A DNA stretch of 64,000 bases from Aquaspirillum sp. LM1 (GCF_002002905.1 NZ_CP019509.1:806001-870000); one strand, 5' to 3'. Positions 1 to 10,982 are shown, counted from the first letter of the stretch. Numbers and translations: made by a program. Notes: generated from the sequence alone by a model not told the origin.

Positions 1-379
1 GACCTGCTTTGATGGCCGCTCGGGCACGCCGATGTGGTCGCGCGATGTCGGCTCCAGCCGTGGCCTGACCGTGGACGCGGTGAATGTGTATGTGACCGGC
101 GACGATGGCACGGTATGGGCGTTTGACCGGGGTACCGGTCGTTCGGCCTGGACGCAGAACGGGCTGAAATTCCGCCAGGTCAGCGCCCCGGCCATGCTGG
201 ACCGCTTTGTGCTGGTGATGGACGGCGAGGGCATTGCCCATCTGCTGTCGAATGAATCCGGTGATTTTGTTGGCCGCCTGCCGGTGGCCAGCGGCAAGAC
301 CCTGACCCAGCCGGTCAGCCTGGGCGACCGTGTGCTGGTGCAAACCCAGAATGGCCGTGTGCTGGCGCTGGGCCTGTAA
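1..379 (+). CDS. bamB: BamB C-terminal part (partial, 5' end outside window)
   Basis: The frame is open from the first bases (codon phase starts at base 2) to a TAA at 377-379. The visible 125 or so residues contain PQQ-propeller blade repeats: AFDRGTGRSAWTQNG, then HLLSNESGDFVGRLPV, then VLVQTQNGRVLALGL at the end. This is typical of BamB, the outer-membrane lipoprotein beta-propeller of the BAM complex that folds porins. The next gene is der, and bamB-der is a conserved pair in proteobacteria, which supports the call. Signal peptide and N-terminal blades are outside the window, so a different PQQ-repeat protein cannot be fully excluded. Confidence 0.85.
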   Translation, partial: TCFDGRSGTPMWSRDVGSSRGLTVDAVNVYVTGDDGTVWAFDRGTGRSAWTQNGLKFRQVSAPAMLDRFVLVMDGEGIAHLLSNESGDFVGRLPVASGKTLTQPVSLGDRVLVQTQNGRVLALGL

Positions 380-571
380 GCAAACTGAATTGAAATTGGC
401 TGTCCGTTGCATGACGCGGACGCGAGTAGCGCGCTTGACCCCTGTTGCGCGCCGGATCTCACCCGGTGTACAGGTTTTTGGCCACGGCCCGCCGGGAGGG
501 AGATCTTCCCGTCCGGGTCGTCTCGCGTTTCTGCCTGAGCGATATCGCGCAGCCAGCAAGGAAAAAACGTA

Positions 572-1960
572 GTGAAACCAACTATTGCGCTGGTCGGACG
601 CCCCAATGTCGGCAAGTCGACGCTGTTCAACCGTCTGACCCGTAGCCGTGACGCGCTGGTGGCGGATATTCCCGGCCTGACCCGCGACCGCCACTATGGC
701 CATGGCCGTGGGGCAAGCAAGCCGTATCTGGTGGTGGACACCGGCGGTTTCGAGCCGATTGTCACCGATGGCATCATGCACGAAATGGCCCGGCAAACCC
801 TGCAGGCGGTGGACGAAGCCGACGCGGTGATTTTTTTGGTGGACGCCCGCTCCGGGGCCACTCCGCACGACAAGATCATCGCCAACCAGCTGCGCCAGCT
901 GGGCCGTCCGGTGTATCTGGTGGTCAACAAGGCCGAAGGCATGCGCCAGGATATGGCCGGTGCCGAGTTCCATGAACTGGCGCTGGGCGAGCCGTGGGCG
1001 ATTTCCGGCGCACATGGCGATGGCGTGCGCGAGCTGATTGAATCGGTGCTGGAGCATTTCCCCGACGCCGAGGAAGACGCCGAGCGCCATCACCCGAAAT
1101 TTGCCGTGATTGGCCGTCCCAATGTGGGGAAATCCACCCTGGTCAACGCCATTCTGGGTGAAGAGCGGGTGATTGCCTTTGACCAGGCCGGGACCACGCG
1201 CGACAGTATTTATATCGATTTTGAACGCGAGGACAAGCAGTACACCATTATTGATACCGCCGGGGTGCGCCGGCGCGGCAAGGTGGACGAGATGATCGAG
1301 AAATTCTCGGTGATCAAGACCTTGCAGGCGATTGAAGATGCCAATGTGGTGGTGCTGGTGCTGGATGCGCAGCTGGATATTTCCGAACAGGATGCCACCC
1401 TGGCCGGTTTTGCCCTGGAAGCGGGCCGGGCGCTGGTGGTGGCGGTGAACAAATGGGATGGACTGGACGACTATGCCAAAGACAGCATTCGCCGGGAAAT
1501 CGACCGTAAATTGAACTTTTTGGCCTTTGCCAAGTTCCACTTCATCTCGGCCCTGCAAGGCAAAGGGGTGGCTGACTTGTTCCGCTCGATTGACCAGGCC
1601 TATCAGGCGGCCATGGCCAAGCTGTCCACCCCGCGCCTGACCCGTGCGCTGGAAGTGATTACCGAACGCCAGGCTCCGCCGCGCAATGGCATGTCGCGGC
1701 CCAAGATGCGCTACGCCCACCAGGGTGGGGTGAACCCGCCGGTGGTGGTGATTCACGGCAGCAATCTGACCAATATGCCGGAAAGCTATACCCGCTATCT
1801 GGAACACAGCTTGTGCAAGCTGTTCAAACTGGAAGGCACCCCATTGCGGGTTCAGTACAAATCGACGGACAATCCGTATGCCGAACGCAAGCAGGTGAGC
1901 GTGCATCCGGGGCGACGCGACGCGGTCAAGCCGGGGCGGCAGTTCAAGAAAAAGAAATAA
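572..1960 (+). CDS. der: GTPase Der (EngA), ribosome assembly
   Basis: This 462-residue protein has the double-GTPase layout unique to Der. There are two copies of the P-loop GRPNVGKST (residues about 9 and 185), DTGGF and DTAGV switch-II motifs, two base-recognition NKxx motifs (VNKAEG, VNKWDG), and a KH-like C-terminal domain ending in a Lys-rich tail. Der acts in late maturation of the 50S subunit. The start is a GTG at 572 preceded by an AAGGAAAA ribosome site; no ATG gives a better family match. It lies 192 bases after bamB. That gap holds no gene I can support. Confidence 0.97.
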   Translation: MKPTIALVGRPNVGKSTLFNRLTRSRDALVADIPGLTRDRHYGHGRGASKPYLVVDTGGFEPIVTDGIMHEMARQTLQAVDEADAVIFLVDARSGATPHDKIIANQLRQLGRPVYLVVNKAEGMRQDMAGAEFHELALGEPWAISGAHGDGVRELIESVLEHFPDAEEDAERHHPKFAVIGRPNVGKSTLVNAILGEERVIAFDQAGTTRDSIYIDFEREDKQYTIIDTAGVRRRGKVDEMIEKFSVIKTLQAIEDANVVVLVLDAQLDISEQDATLAGFALEAGRALVVAVNKWDGLDDYAKDSIRREIDRKLNFLAFAKFHFISALQGKGVADLFRSIDQAYQAAMAKLSTPRLTRALEVITERQAPPRNGMSRPKMRYAHQGGVNPPVVVIHGSNLTNMPESYTRYLEHSLCKLFKLEGTPLRVQYKSTDNPYAERKQVSVHPGRRDAVKPGRQFKKKK

Positions 1961-2054
1961 GCAGCAGGGAGCAACGGTTTTCTGCTACAACTAGGCAGAG
2001 TGTCTATCCGGTGTTCGACAACATAACAACTTTAACTTAACCTGGAGTCATTCC

Positions 2055-2315
2055 ATGAGCGCCAAAGGGCAAATGCTACAAGACCCGTTTCTGAACATTT
2101 TGCGGAAAGAACATATTCCGGTGTCGATCTACCTGGTCAACGGCATCAAGCTGCAAGGTCAGATCGAATCATTCGACCAGTACGTGGTGCTGCTGAAGAA
2201 CACCGTCACCCAGATGGTGTACAAGCACGCCATTTCCACCGTGGTGCCCGCGCGCCCGGTCTCGGTGCCTTACGAAAATCCGGCGGCGAGCGCCGGCACC
2301 CAGGCTGGTGCCTGA
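2055..2315 (+). CDS. hfq: RNA chaperone Hfq
   Basis: The protein has 86 residues, the short betaproteobacterial length. It opens with [19 protein letters not shown], carries the Sm1 motif around [19 protein letters not shown] and the Sm2 motif YKHAIST (residues about 56-62), and ends in a short tail. Hfq hexamers pair small RNAs with mRNAs. A GGAG ribosome site lies about 10 bases before ATG 2055. The following genes are hflX, hflK and hflC, the conserved hfq neighbourhood. Between hfq and hflX are 151 bases without a terminator that I can see. Confidence 0.98.
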   Translation: MSAKGQMLQDPFLNILRKEHIPVSIYLVNGIKLQGQIESFDQYVVLLKNTVTQMVYKHAISTVVPARPVSVPYENPAASAGTQAGA

Positions 2316-2466
2316 TTGACGTGTGGCGCTGAATCCTTCGACCGGTTGCTGCGTCGTGGTGGCTTGTCGGACCTGAAGTTTTGTCATACAGGGCAAAATG
2401 TTCAGCCCGGCAACCCGCCGCCCAGGCGTGGCCCGGTCGATTTTCTTTCCTGGATGCGGCTATTTC

Positions 2467-3606
2467 GTGTTTGAACGTCATGAGTTTGGCGACCGTGCGG
2501 TCGTGGTGTGTCTTGATTTTGGGGCAGCGGATTTTGCGGAATCCGTCGCCGAAGGCGTGGAACTGGTCAAGGGTGCTGGCGTGCAGGTATTGTCAGTGAT
2601 CGAGGCCCGTCGCGCCCGCCCGGATGCCGCGCTGTTTGCCGGCAAGGGCAAGGTGGAAGAAATCGCCGCCGAAGTGCGGGCAGTGGAGGCCAGCGTGGTG
2701 ATTTTCAACCATCAGCTTTCCCCGGCCCAGCAACGCAATCTGGAACGGGCCTTCGAATGCCGGGTGGTTGACCGCAACAGCCTGATTCTGGATATTTTTG
2801 CCCAGCGTGCGCAAAGCCATGAAGGCAAGCTGCAGGTGGAGTTGGCCCAGCTGGACTATCTGTCCACCCGGCTGGTGCGCGGCTGGACTCACCTGGAGCG
2901 GCAAAAAGGCGGTATTGGCCTGCGCGGCCCGGGTGAAACCCAGCTGGAAACCGACCGCCGCCTGCTGGGCAAGCGCGTCAAGCTGCTGCGCGACCGGCTG
3001 GCCACGGTGCAGAAGCAGCGCCAGGTGCAGCGGCGCAGCCGCTCGCGTTCCGGGGTGATGAGCGTGTCGATTGTTGGCTACACCAACGCCGGCAAGTCCA
3101 CCCTGTTCAATGCGCTGACCAAGGCCGGTGCCTACGCTGCCGACCAGCTGTTTGCCACCCTGGACACCACCAGCCGGCGCTTGTACCTGAACGCACACTG
3201 CTCGGTGGTGCTGTCAGACACCGTGGGCTTCATTCGCGACCTGCCTCACCAACTGGTGGCGGCATTTCGCGCCACGCTGGAAGAAACCGTGCACGCCGAC
3301 CTGCTTTTGCATGTGGTGGACAGCGCCAACGACCAGCGTGACCGACAGATTGAAGATGTGAATAAGGTTTTGGCCGAAATCGACGCTGATGGCATTCCAC
3401 AGCTGCTGATTTTGAACAAGACCGACCTCAAGGGCTTGCCCGCCGGGGTTGAGCGGGATGAGAATGGACAGCTCAATGCGGTTCGGGTATCTGCCCTGAC
3501 CGGCGAGGGGCTGGACGCCTTGCGTGCTGCACTTGTGGAACTGGCACCCGCCCCCACCTTCTTAACCGAATCCGTTCACGATACTTCGGAAAACACATGG
3601 CAATGA
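2467..3606 (+). CDS. hflX: GTPase HflX (GTG start)
   Basis: Ribosome-associated GTPase that rescues stalled or heat-damaged ribosomes. The N-terminal HflX domain includes the glycine-rich linker GGIGLRGPGETQLETDRR. The G domain shows GYTNAGKST, DTVGF and NKTD. An ATG at 2398 in the same frame would add 23 residues (MFSPATRRPG...) unlike the family. The GTG at 2467 gives the family-like start M-F-E-R-x5-RAVVV and 379 residues, so I prefer it, although its ribosome site is weak. The last codons overlap the hflK start by 10 bases, suggesting coupling. Confidence 0.93.
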   Translation: MFERHEFGDRAVVVCLDFGAADFAESVAEGVELVKGAGVQVLSVIEARRARPDAALFAGKGKVEEIAAEVRAVEASVVIFNHQLSPAQQRNLERAFECRVVDRNSLILDIFAQRAQSHEGKLQVELAQLDYLSTRLVRGWTHLERQKGGIGLRGPGETQLETDRRLLGKRVKLLRDRLATVQKQRQVQRRSRSRSGVMSVSIVGYTNAGKSTLFNALTKAGAYAADQLFATLDTTSRRLYLNAHCSVVLSDTVGFIRDLPHQLVAAFRATLEETVHADLLLHVVDSANDQRDRQIEDVNKVLAEIDADGIPQLLILNKTDLKGLPAGVERDENGQLNAVRVSALTGEGLDALRAALVELAPAPTFLTESVHDTSENTWQ

Positions 3607-4826
3607 ATGACAATGGCTGGCGCGGCGGTAAAAAAGACAACGACGGCCCACCGGATCTGGATGAAATTTTCCGTTCGCTGAACCAGAAACTCTCGCGCTT
3701 GCTGGGCGGCGGTCCGGGCAATGGCCCAGGCGGCAGCCCGGAAGGGCGTTCGCTGTTCCGGGGCGGTGCGTCCATCTTGCTGGTGATTCTGGCCGGCGTC
3801 TGGCTGGCTTCCGGCTTTTATGTGGTTGATGCCCGCGAAGTGGGCGTGGTGCTGCGCATGGGCAGCTTCAACCGCACCTCGGATTCCGGCCTGCAATGGC
3901 ATGCGCCATATCCGTTTGAAAAAGTGGAAATCGTCAACCTGACCGAAGTGCGCAGTGTGGAAGTCGGCTATCGCGGCAATGCCAAGAACCGCATTCCGGA
4001 AGAATCGCTGATGCTGACCCAGGATCAGAACATCATCGACGTGCAATTGTCGGTGCAGTACGACGTGAAAGACCCGAAAGCCTTTCTGTTCAGCAATGCT
4101 GCGGCTGACAAGGACGCCAAGGACGTGGTCAAGCAGGCCACGGAAACCTCGATCCGCGAAGTGGTGGGCCGCAACAAGGTAGACTTCGTGCTCAACGAAG
4201 GTCGCGCCCAGGTGGCCTCTGACACCGCCACGCTGATTCAGCAAAACCTGGACCGCTACAATCTGGGGGTGCGCATCAGCAAGGTCAACATCAACGACGT
4301 GCAGCCGCCAGAACAGGTGCTGGCCGCGTTTGACGATGCGGTCAAGGCCGGACAGGACCGGGAAAAACTGCGCAACGAAGGTCTGGCCTACGCCAATGAC
4401 GTGATTCCCAAGGCCAGTGGCCTGGCATCGCGGCTGATGGAAGAAGCCGAAGGCCACAAGCAGCGCGTGGTGGCCAATGCCGAAGGTGACGCCGCCCGCT
4501 TCAAGCAGGTGCTGGTTGAATACAGCAAGGCACCGGGCGTGATGCGTGAGCGCCTGTATCAGGATATGATGCAACAGATCCTCAGCAATAGCAGCAAGGT
4601 GCTGGTTGACCAGAAATCCGGCAGCAATCTGCTTTACCTGCCGCTGGACAAACTGATCCAGCAGGCGTCGCCGGGAGCCAATGTGCCTACCACTGCCGCG
4701 CCGTCCGCCTCGCCTTCGGTAAACAGCCTGCCGCCCCCGCCAGTGACCGAACCGGCCAGCGCCGCCCCGCCCAGCACGCGCAATAGCCGTGAAGTGGTGC
4801 GCAGTCGTGACTTTGAGGAGCGTTAA
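3597..4826 (+). CDS. hflK: FtsH protease modulator HflK
   Basis: The 409-residue protein has a Gly/Pro-rich cytoplasmic N-terminus, one transmembrane segment (about residues 58-77, ILLVILAGVWLASGFYVV), then a periplasmic SPFH/band-7 domain and a Pro/Ala/Ser-rich tail. HflK and HflC form a large inner-membrane cage around FtsH and restrain its proteolysis. The start ATG 3597 lies inside the end of hflX; a second ATG at 3603 is in frame and cannot be ruled out. The hflC start follows after two bases. Confidence 0.96.
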   Translation: MAMNDNGWRGGKKDNDGPPDLDEIFRSLNQKLSRLLGGGPGNGPGGSPEGRSLFRGGASILLVILAGVWLASGFYVVDAREVGVVLRMGSFNRTSDSGLQWHAPYPFEKVEIVNLTEVRSVEVGYRGNAKNRIPEESLMLTQDQNIIDVQLSVQYDVKDPKAFLFSNAAADKDAKDVVKQATETSIREVVGRNKVDFVLNEGRAQVASDTATLIQQNLDRYNLGVRISKVNINDVQPPEQVLAAFDDAVKAGQDREKLRNEGLAYANDVIPKASGLASRLMEEAEGHKQRVVANAEGDAARFKQVLVEYSKAPGVMRERLYQDMMQQILSNSSKVLVDQKSGSNLLYLPLDKLIQQASPGANVPTTAAPSASPSVNSLPPPPVTEPASAAPPSTRNSREVVRSRDFEER

Positions 4827-4828
4827 GC

Positions 4829-5713
4829 ATGGACCGTATCATCCCGAGTATTATCGGCATCCTGGCCGTCCTGCTGGTGCTCAGCCTGTCGCTGTTCACC
4901 GTGGATCAGCGCCAGTTTGCCCTGGTGTTCCAGTTTGGCGAAGTGGTGCGCATCATCAAGTCGCCGGGCATCCAGTTCAAGATTCCGCTGTTGCAGAACG
5001 TGCGCTACTTTGACCAGCGCATCCAGACCATCGACCCGGACTCGCCCGAGCTGTTCAACACCCGCGAGAAGAAAAACGTGCTGGTCGATAGCTTTGTCAA
5101 ATGGCGCGTGGTCGATGTCGAGCAGTTTTATAAATCAGTAGGCGGCAATGATGTGGCCGCCGTGTCGCGCCTGCGCCAGACCATCAACGATGGCCTGCGC
5201 GCCGAGTTTGGCCAGAAAACCGTCGCTGACGTGATTTCCGGCCAGCGCGACCAAGTGATGGAGTCGGTGCGCAAGCGCGCTGACCTGGATGCGCGCAAGA
5301 TTGGCGTGCAGATTCTCGACGTTCGCCTCAAGCGGGTGGATTTCCCCGAGAAAATCAGCCAGTCGGTGTACGACCGCATGCAGTCGGAACGCCGTGCCGT
5401 GGCCAGCCAGCTGCGCTCGGAAGGGGCGGCTGAGGCCGAACGCATCCGCGCCGACGCTGAACGCCAGCGCGAAGTCATCCTGGCGGAAGCCTATCGCAAG
5501 GCCCAGGCGATCAAGGGTGAGGGCGATGCCAAGGCTGCTGCCATCTACGCCGAGGCTTACGGCAAAAATCCTGAGTTCTATGCGTTCTACCGCAGCATGG
5601 ACGCCTACAAGCAAACCTTCCGCAGCAAGAGCGATGTGCTGGTGCTCGATCCGAGTTCGTCGTTCTTCAAGTACCTGAAGAATCCGGGTGCGGGCGCAAA
5701 GGCCACCCAGTAG
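4829..5713 (+). CDS. hflC: FtsH protease modulator HflC
   Basis: The 294-residue protein has an N-terminal signal-anchor (IIGILAVLLVLSLSLFTV), an SPFH domain beginning VDQRQFALVFQFGEVVR, and a coiled-coil-prone AEAERIRADAERQREVIL region. It is the HflK partner in the FtsH-associated complex. It starts two bases after hflK and carries the typical HflC end (DVLVLDPSSSFFKYLKNP). A strong terminator hairpin follows at 5748-5772 and closes the hfq/hflX/hflK/hflC unit. Confidence 0.96.
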   Translation: MDRIIPSIIGILAVLLVLSLSLFTVDQRQFALVFQFGEVVRIIKSPGIQFKIPLLQNVRYFDQRIQTIDPDSPELFNTREKKNVLVDSFVKWRVVDVEQFYKSVGGNDVAAVSRLRQTINDGLRAEFGQKTVADVISGQRDQVMESVRKRADLDARKIGVQILDVRLKRVDFPEKISQSVYDRMQSERRAVASQLRSEGAAEAERIRADAERQREVILAEAYRKAQAIKGEGDAKAAAIYAEAYGKNPEFYAFYRSMDAYKQTFRSKSDVLVLDPSSSFFKYLKNPGAGAKATQ

Positions 5714-5747
5714 GACAATTTAGGATTACAATAGCGGTTTGACCATT

Positions 5748-5772
5748 AAGCGGGGACGTTTCCCCGCTTTTT
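5748..5772 (+). terminator. Rho-independent terminator after hflC
   Basis: A 9-base-pair stem AAGCGGGGA / TCCCCGCTT with loop CGTT is followed by T residues. It lies 35 bases after the hflC stop and just before hisZ, separating the two transcription units. Confidence 0.85.
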
Positions 5773-5788
5773 GCTGTGAATCTCTCCC

Positions 5789-6943
5789 ATGCGAAACTGG
5801 CTGCTCCCTGAAAACATTGCCGATATCCTGCCCGCCACTGCGCGGCAGGTGGAATCGGCCAAGGCGGCAATGCTCGAACGGTTCCGGACTTACGGATACG
5901 AGCTGGTCTGTCCTCCCCTGATTGAATACGTCGACTCGCTGGTGTACGACGGTGACGCTGCCCTGGCGATGAAAACCTTCAAGCTGGACGATCAGCTGAG
6001 CGGTCGCCAGCTGGGCGTGCGCGCTGACATCACCCCGCAAGTGGCACGGATCGACGCGCATCTGCTGTCCAGCCGCCAGGGTGTCACCCGGCTGTGCTAC
6101 GCCGGCAGCGTGCTGCACACCGTGCCGGAAAGTGCGATGCGCTCGCGCGAACCACTACAGGTGGGTGCCGAGCTGTACGGCTGCGCCGACATTGGTGCTG
6201 ACCAGGAAATCGTGGCGCTGATGCTGGCTTCGCTGGAAGGCGTGGGCGTTTCCAGCCTGACGCTGGACATTGGCCACGCCGGGATTTTCCGCGCCCTGGC
6301 CAGCGCGGCGGCCCTGCCGGTACGCTTGACCGGCGAGCTGTTCGACGTGCTGCAAGCCAAGGATATCCCCAGCGCCGAAGCCTTGCTGACAGGCGTGGCC
6401 GAGCCGTACCGCGCCGCCCTGCTGGCCTTGCCCGGTCTGTATGGTCCGGATGCCCTTAGCCGGGCTGCCCAGTGTCTGCCGGCGCTGCCGGCCATCACCC
6501 AGGCGCTGGCGGATATGGCGCAGGTGGCAGCTGGGCTGGCAGGCCAGGTGGCGGTCAATTTTGATCTGGCTGACTTGCGCGGCACGGCATACCACACCGG
6601 GCTGATGTTTGCCGCCTATGCGCCGGGCTGGTCTGACGCGCTGGCGCGTGGCGGACGCTACGACAACGTTGGCGACAAATTTGGCCGCGCCCGCCCGGCC
6701 ACCGGCTTCAGCCTGGATCTGCGCGACCTGATTCGCATCCTGCCACAGCGCAGCCTGGTGATGGGCATTCGCGTGGCCGCCGATCAGGCGCAGGCAGCGG
6801 CTGTCGAGCTGGCGGCGCTGCGCGCTGCGGGCGAGGTGGTGGTGGTGGATTATCTCGGCGAATCGGCAGCGGCGCTCAATTGCGACCGCGAGTTGGTCTG
6901 GCGGACGGACGGCTGGCAAGTCGCACCGTTCGTTTCCCATTGA
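5789..6943 (+). CDS. hisZ: ATP phosphoribosyltransferase regulatory subunit HisZ
   Basis: The 384-residue protein resembles the catalytic core of histidyl-tRNA synthetase but is shorter and lacks the anticodon-binding domain. Its beginning (LLPENIADILPATARQVE, FRTYGYELVCPPLIEY) and RADITPQVARIDAHLL match HisZ, and ARGGRYDNVG is the HisRS-like motif 3 region. HisZ has no synthetase activity; it pairs with short-form HisG to catalyse and feedback-regulate the first step of histidine synthesis. purA follows 26 bases later, the usual arrangement in this group. Confidence 0.95.
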   Translation: MRNWLLPENIADILPATARQVESAKAAMLERFRTYGYELVCPPLIEYVDSLVYDGDAALAMKTFKLDDQLSGRQLGVRADITPQVARIDAHLLSSRQGVTRLCYAGSVLHTVPESAMRSREPLQVGAELYGCADIGADQEIVALMLASLEGVGVSSLTLDIGHAGIFRALASAAALPVRLTGELFDVLQAKDIPSAEALLTGVAEPYRAALLALPGLYGPDALSRAAQCLPALPAITQALADMAQVAAGLAGQVAVNFDLADLRGTAYHTGLMFAAYAPGWSDALARGGRYDNVGDKFGRARPATGFSLDLRDLIRILPQRSLVMGIRVAADQAQAAAVELAALRAAGEVVVVDYLGESAAALNCDRELVWRTDGWQVAPFVSH

Positions 6944-6957
6944 ACTGTATTGTGTAA

Positions 6958-8265
<1,308 letters not shown>

Positions 8266-8285
8266 GTCACCCGCGCTGTACCCTG

Positions 8286-8322
8286 AAAACCCCCTGTCCG
8301 GCTTGGCCGGCAGGGGGTTTTT
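8286..8322. terminator. Bidirectional terminator between purA and the minus-strand operon
   Basis: The stem AAAACCCCCTG / CAGGGGGTTTT encloses a smaller CCGG...CCGG hairpin, with T residues on one side and A residues on the other. It sits 20 bases after purA and about 60 bases beyond the stop of the convergent gene, so it can serve both strands. Confidence 0.85.
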
Positions 8323-8378
8323 GCTGATGCACAAGACCGCCGTGATGCGGCCATCCTGGGGTGGTGACGCGCCAAGGC

Positions 8379-9536
8379 TTATTCAGCCAGCGCCTGTGCC
8401 CAGTCCGCCAGCAAATCTTCCACGGCTTCGATGCCCACCGACACCCGCAGCAGATCGTCCGGCACGCGGGTGCCGACGCCTTCCACGCTGGCGCGATGCT
8501 CTACCAGGCTCTCCACCGCACCCAGCGAGGTGGCTTGGCGGAACAGGCGCAGCCGGCCGGCCACGGCTTTGGCATGCTCGGCACCGCCGGCCAACTGTAG
8601 CGACAGCATGGCACCAAAGCCGCCGTGCATTTGCGTGCGCGCCACCGCATGGCCTGGGTCATTGGCCAGTCCGGGGTAGCGCACCGCCCGCACCGCCGGG
8701 TGGCTGGCCAGAAAATGCGCCAGCTGGTCGGCGTTGGCGGCGGCGGCGCGCACGCGCACAAACAGGGTGCGCAGGCCGCGTTGCAGCAGCCAGGCTTCAA
8801 ACGGGCCAAGCACGGCACCACCCAGACTGCGGGCGCGGCGGATGCGTTGCCAGAAATCATCCTGCCGGGCGCAGATCAGCGCGCCAGCCACCACATCAGA
8901 ATGGCCGTTCAGTGCCTTGGTGGCCGAGTGCAGCACGATGTCGGCACCCAGTTCCAGCGGGCGGGTGAACACCGGGGTGGCTACGGTAGAGTCCACCACG
9001 GTGCGCGCACCAGCCGCCTTGGCCAGTGCAGCAGCGGCGGCAATATCGGTGATTTCCCAGGTCGGATTGGCCGGCGTTTCAATCCACAGCAGCTGGGTGG
9101 GCGCGGCATTGAGCTGATGTTCCAGCTCGGCCAGGTCCGTATTGGCGTACTCGACCAGGGTGATGCCCCAGTGGGCGCAAAACTCGTGCAGCCAGTTGCG
9201 CCAGGCCCAGTACAGCGACTGCGGGGCCAGCACCCGGTCACCGGGGCGCAATGCCTGCAGCACGGCGCTGGCGGCGGCCATGCCGGAGGCAAACAGCAGC
9301 GCCTGGCTGCCGCCTTCCAGTTGGGCCAGCAACTGCTCGACGCCATCGTAAGCCGGGCTCTGATCACGCGAATACACCCGGCCACCAGGGTAGCTGCCGT
9401 CGGCGGCGCGCTCGAAGGTGGTGGACAGGTGCAGCGGCGGTGCCAGGTCGCGGTAAGGATCAGCCACGCTGCTGCCACCATGGGCGGCAAGGGTGGCGGG
9501 GTGCAGGGCGGGCGTGGGGGCGGTGGACGAGGTCAT
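8379..9536 (-). CDS. PLP-dependent Cys/Met metabolism enzyme (cystathionine gamma-synthase/beta-lyase family)
   Basis: The 385-residue fold-type-I PLP enzyme has AAHGG near the start, SGMAA (about residues 84-88), the PLP-contacting Asp182 in VVDSTVATPV and the Schiff-base lysine Lys207 in SATKALNGHSD. These are hallmarks of the trans-sulfuration family; gamma-synthase, beta-lyase and O-acetylhomoserine sulfhydrylase cannot be told apart by eye. The frame runs open further upstream, but the start chosen (9536) overlaps the stop of the OsmC-like gene as ATGA, and the extra N-terminus is not family-like. The context is sulfur uptake genes on the same strand. Confidence 0.88.
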   Translation of the reverse strand: MTSSTAPTPALHPATLAAHGGSSVADPYRDLAPPLHLSTTFERAADGSYPGGRVYSRDQSPAYDGVEQLLAQLEGGSQALLFASGMAAASAVLQALRPGDRVLAPQSLYWAWRNWLHEFCAHWGITLVEYANTDLAELEHQLNAAPTQLLWIETPANPTWEITDIAAAAALAKAAGARTVVDSTVATPVFTRPLELGADIVLHSATKALNGHSDVVAGALICARQDDFWQRIRRARSLGGAVLGPFEAWLLQRGLRTLFVRVRAAAANADQLAHFLASHPAVRAVRYPGLANDPGHAVARTQMHGGFGAMLSLQLAGGAEHAKAVAGRLRLFRQATSLGAVESLVEHRASVEGVGTRVPDDLLRVSVGIEAVEDLLADWAQALAE

Positions 9537-10045
9537 GTGGGTCTCTGCCGCTCCAGCAGCAGCTGGGGCGTCTGTTTCAGGGATTGAAAAATCACGCAGT
9601 AGCGTTCGGACAGGCGCAGCAGGGTGGCCAGTTGTTCGTCGCTGGCGTCGGTGTCCAGGGTAAAGCGCAGGCGGATGGCGGTGAATCCCACCGGGGTGTC
9701 CTTGCTGAGTCCCAGCGTGCCACGAAAATCCAGGTCGCCTTCGGCGCACACCTGACCACCACGCAGGACAATGCCCATGGCGGTAGCCACCGCCTGCAGG
9801 GTCACCCCGGCGCAGGCAGCCAGCGCTTCCAGCAGCATTTCGCCGGAACAGGCATCCTCGCCACTGCCGCCCGCCGCCTGGTGCAGGCCGGCCAGCACCT
9901 TGCCGTGGCCGGTTTCGAGGCGCACGGTCTGTTCGGTGGGGGCCAGCCGGCCCACGCTGGACAAGGTTAGCTGGGCCAGGCTGGGGTCTTGCTGGTAGGC
10001 GGCTTTCAGCGGTGCCTGACGCGCTTTCAGTTGCTCTGCGTTCAT
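9533..10045 (-). CDS. OsmC/Ohr-family protein
   Basis: The 170-residue protein has an OsmC-type core. Cys78 lies in LAACAGVTLQAVA and Cys150 in ERYCVIF, matching the two redox-cysteine positions of the family; further cysteines lie at 66 and 100. OsmC-like proteins reduce organic hydroperoxides through a cysteine pair; a YhfA-like subgroup without known function also fits. The start ATG 10045 is preceded by an AGGAAG ribosome site. The stop overlaps the start of the PLP enzyme by four bases, so both are probably translated together. Confidence 0.8.
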   Translation of the reverse strand: MNAEQLKARQAPLKAAYQQDPSLAQLTLSSVGRLAPTEQTVRLETGHGKVLAGLHQAAGGSGEDACSGEMLLEALAACAGVTLQAVATAMGIVLRGGQVCAEGDLDFRGTLGLSKDTPVGFTAIRLRFTLDTDASDEQLATLLRLSERYCVIFQSLKQTPQLLLERQRPT

Positions 10046-10157
10046 TGTTGTCTTCCTCGTGATGGTGAGTGTGTCCGCCCGCCGCTTGCTGGTCTGGGGC
10101 AAAAACGGCCAGCGGTCAGACAATATAACCAGATGAACGCATGCTGGAAATATCCGG

Positions 10158-10982
10158 CTAAATGGCAAAATGCATCCGGCTGAACGACAGCGTGGCAGTG
10201 GATGGGGTCGGATCGGTGGCCGCCGTGGCGTGTGCTGCTTCAAGCGGGTCGGCGGCGGCATGGTCAAGCAGTTGCAGGATGTGCGCCGCCAGGCCTGCCA
10301 GCTGGGGGTCATGGCGCTGGCGCGGGCGTGGCAGGTCCAGCGTGACTTCACCCCGAATCCGCCCCGGATGGCTGCCCAGCACAATCACCCGGTCGCTCAG
10401 ATAAGCGGCTTCGTTGACATCATGGGTGACCAGCAGCAGGGTGATCTGGTGATGCCGGGCAATCGACAACAGCAGTTTCTGCAAGCGCATGCGGGTAAAG
10501 GCGTCCACCGCGCTGAATGGCTCGTCCAGCAGCAACAGCGAGGGTTGGGTGAACAGCCCGCGGGCAATCGCCACCCGCTGAGCCATGCCGCCGGACAATT
10601 GTTTCGGGTAGGCATCGGCAAAGTCGGCCAGCCCCACTTCGACCAGCAATTCCTGCACCCTGGGGTGCTGGCCGCCGCCACGGCCCAGCTCAAAGCCAAC
10701 ATTGTCGGCAACGCTCAACCACGGCAGCAGCCGGGGCTCCTGAAAGATAAAGCCCACATGGCGGGAATGCAGCGTGGGGGCTTCGCCGTGGATGCGCAGC
10801 TGACCCTGGTAGTCACGGTCCAGCCCGGCAATCAGGCGCAGCAGGGTGCTTTTGCCGCAGCCGCTGGGGCCGACCAGGCTGACCACCTCGCCCGGCGCGA
10901 CGTTGAATGCCAGCTGGTCGATCACCTGACGCTGGGCAAAGTATTTGGCCTGGATAGCCAGTTCAAGCAAAGGGGTCGACAT
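10158..10982 (-). CDS. ABC transporter ATP-binding protein (SsuB/TauB type)
   Basis: The 274-residue ATPase has Walker A GPSGCGKST (about residues 41-49), Q-loop FQEPRLLPW, signature LSGGMAQRVAIARGL, Walker B LLLLDEPFSAVD and the H-loop THDVNEA. The EPRLLPW Q-loop and size match nitrate/sulfonate/taurine importers. The start 10982 was chosen for MSTPLLELAI; 12 further residues upstream in frame overlap the permease gene. The gap to the permease stop is seven bases. The substrate is probably an organosulfur compound, inferred from the downstream sulfur-metabolism gene. Confidence 0.88.
   Translation of the reverse strand: MSTPLLELAIQAKYFAQRQVIDQLAFNVAPGEVVSLVGPSGCGKSTLLRLIAGLDRDYQGQLRIHGEAPTLHSRHVGFIFQEPRLLPWLSVADNVGFELGRGGGQHPRVQELLVEVGLADFADAYPKQLSGGMAQRVAIARGLFTQPSLLLLDEPFSAVDAFTRMRLQKLLLSIARHHQITLLLVTHDVNEAAYLSDRVIVLGSHPGRIRGEVTLDLPRPRQRHDPQLAGLAAHILQLLDHAAADPLEAAHATAATDPTPSTATLSFSRMHFAI

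Noticed and set aside
2398-2466. ATG start for hflX 23 codons upstream
   Set aside because: The added residues do not resemble HflX; the GTG at 2467 gives the family-typical beginning.
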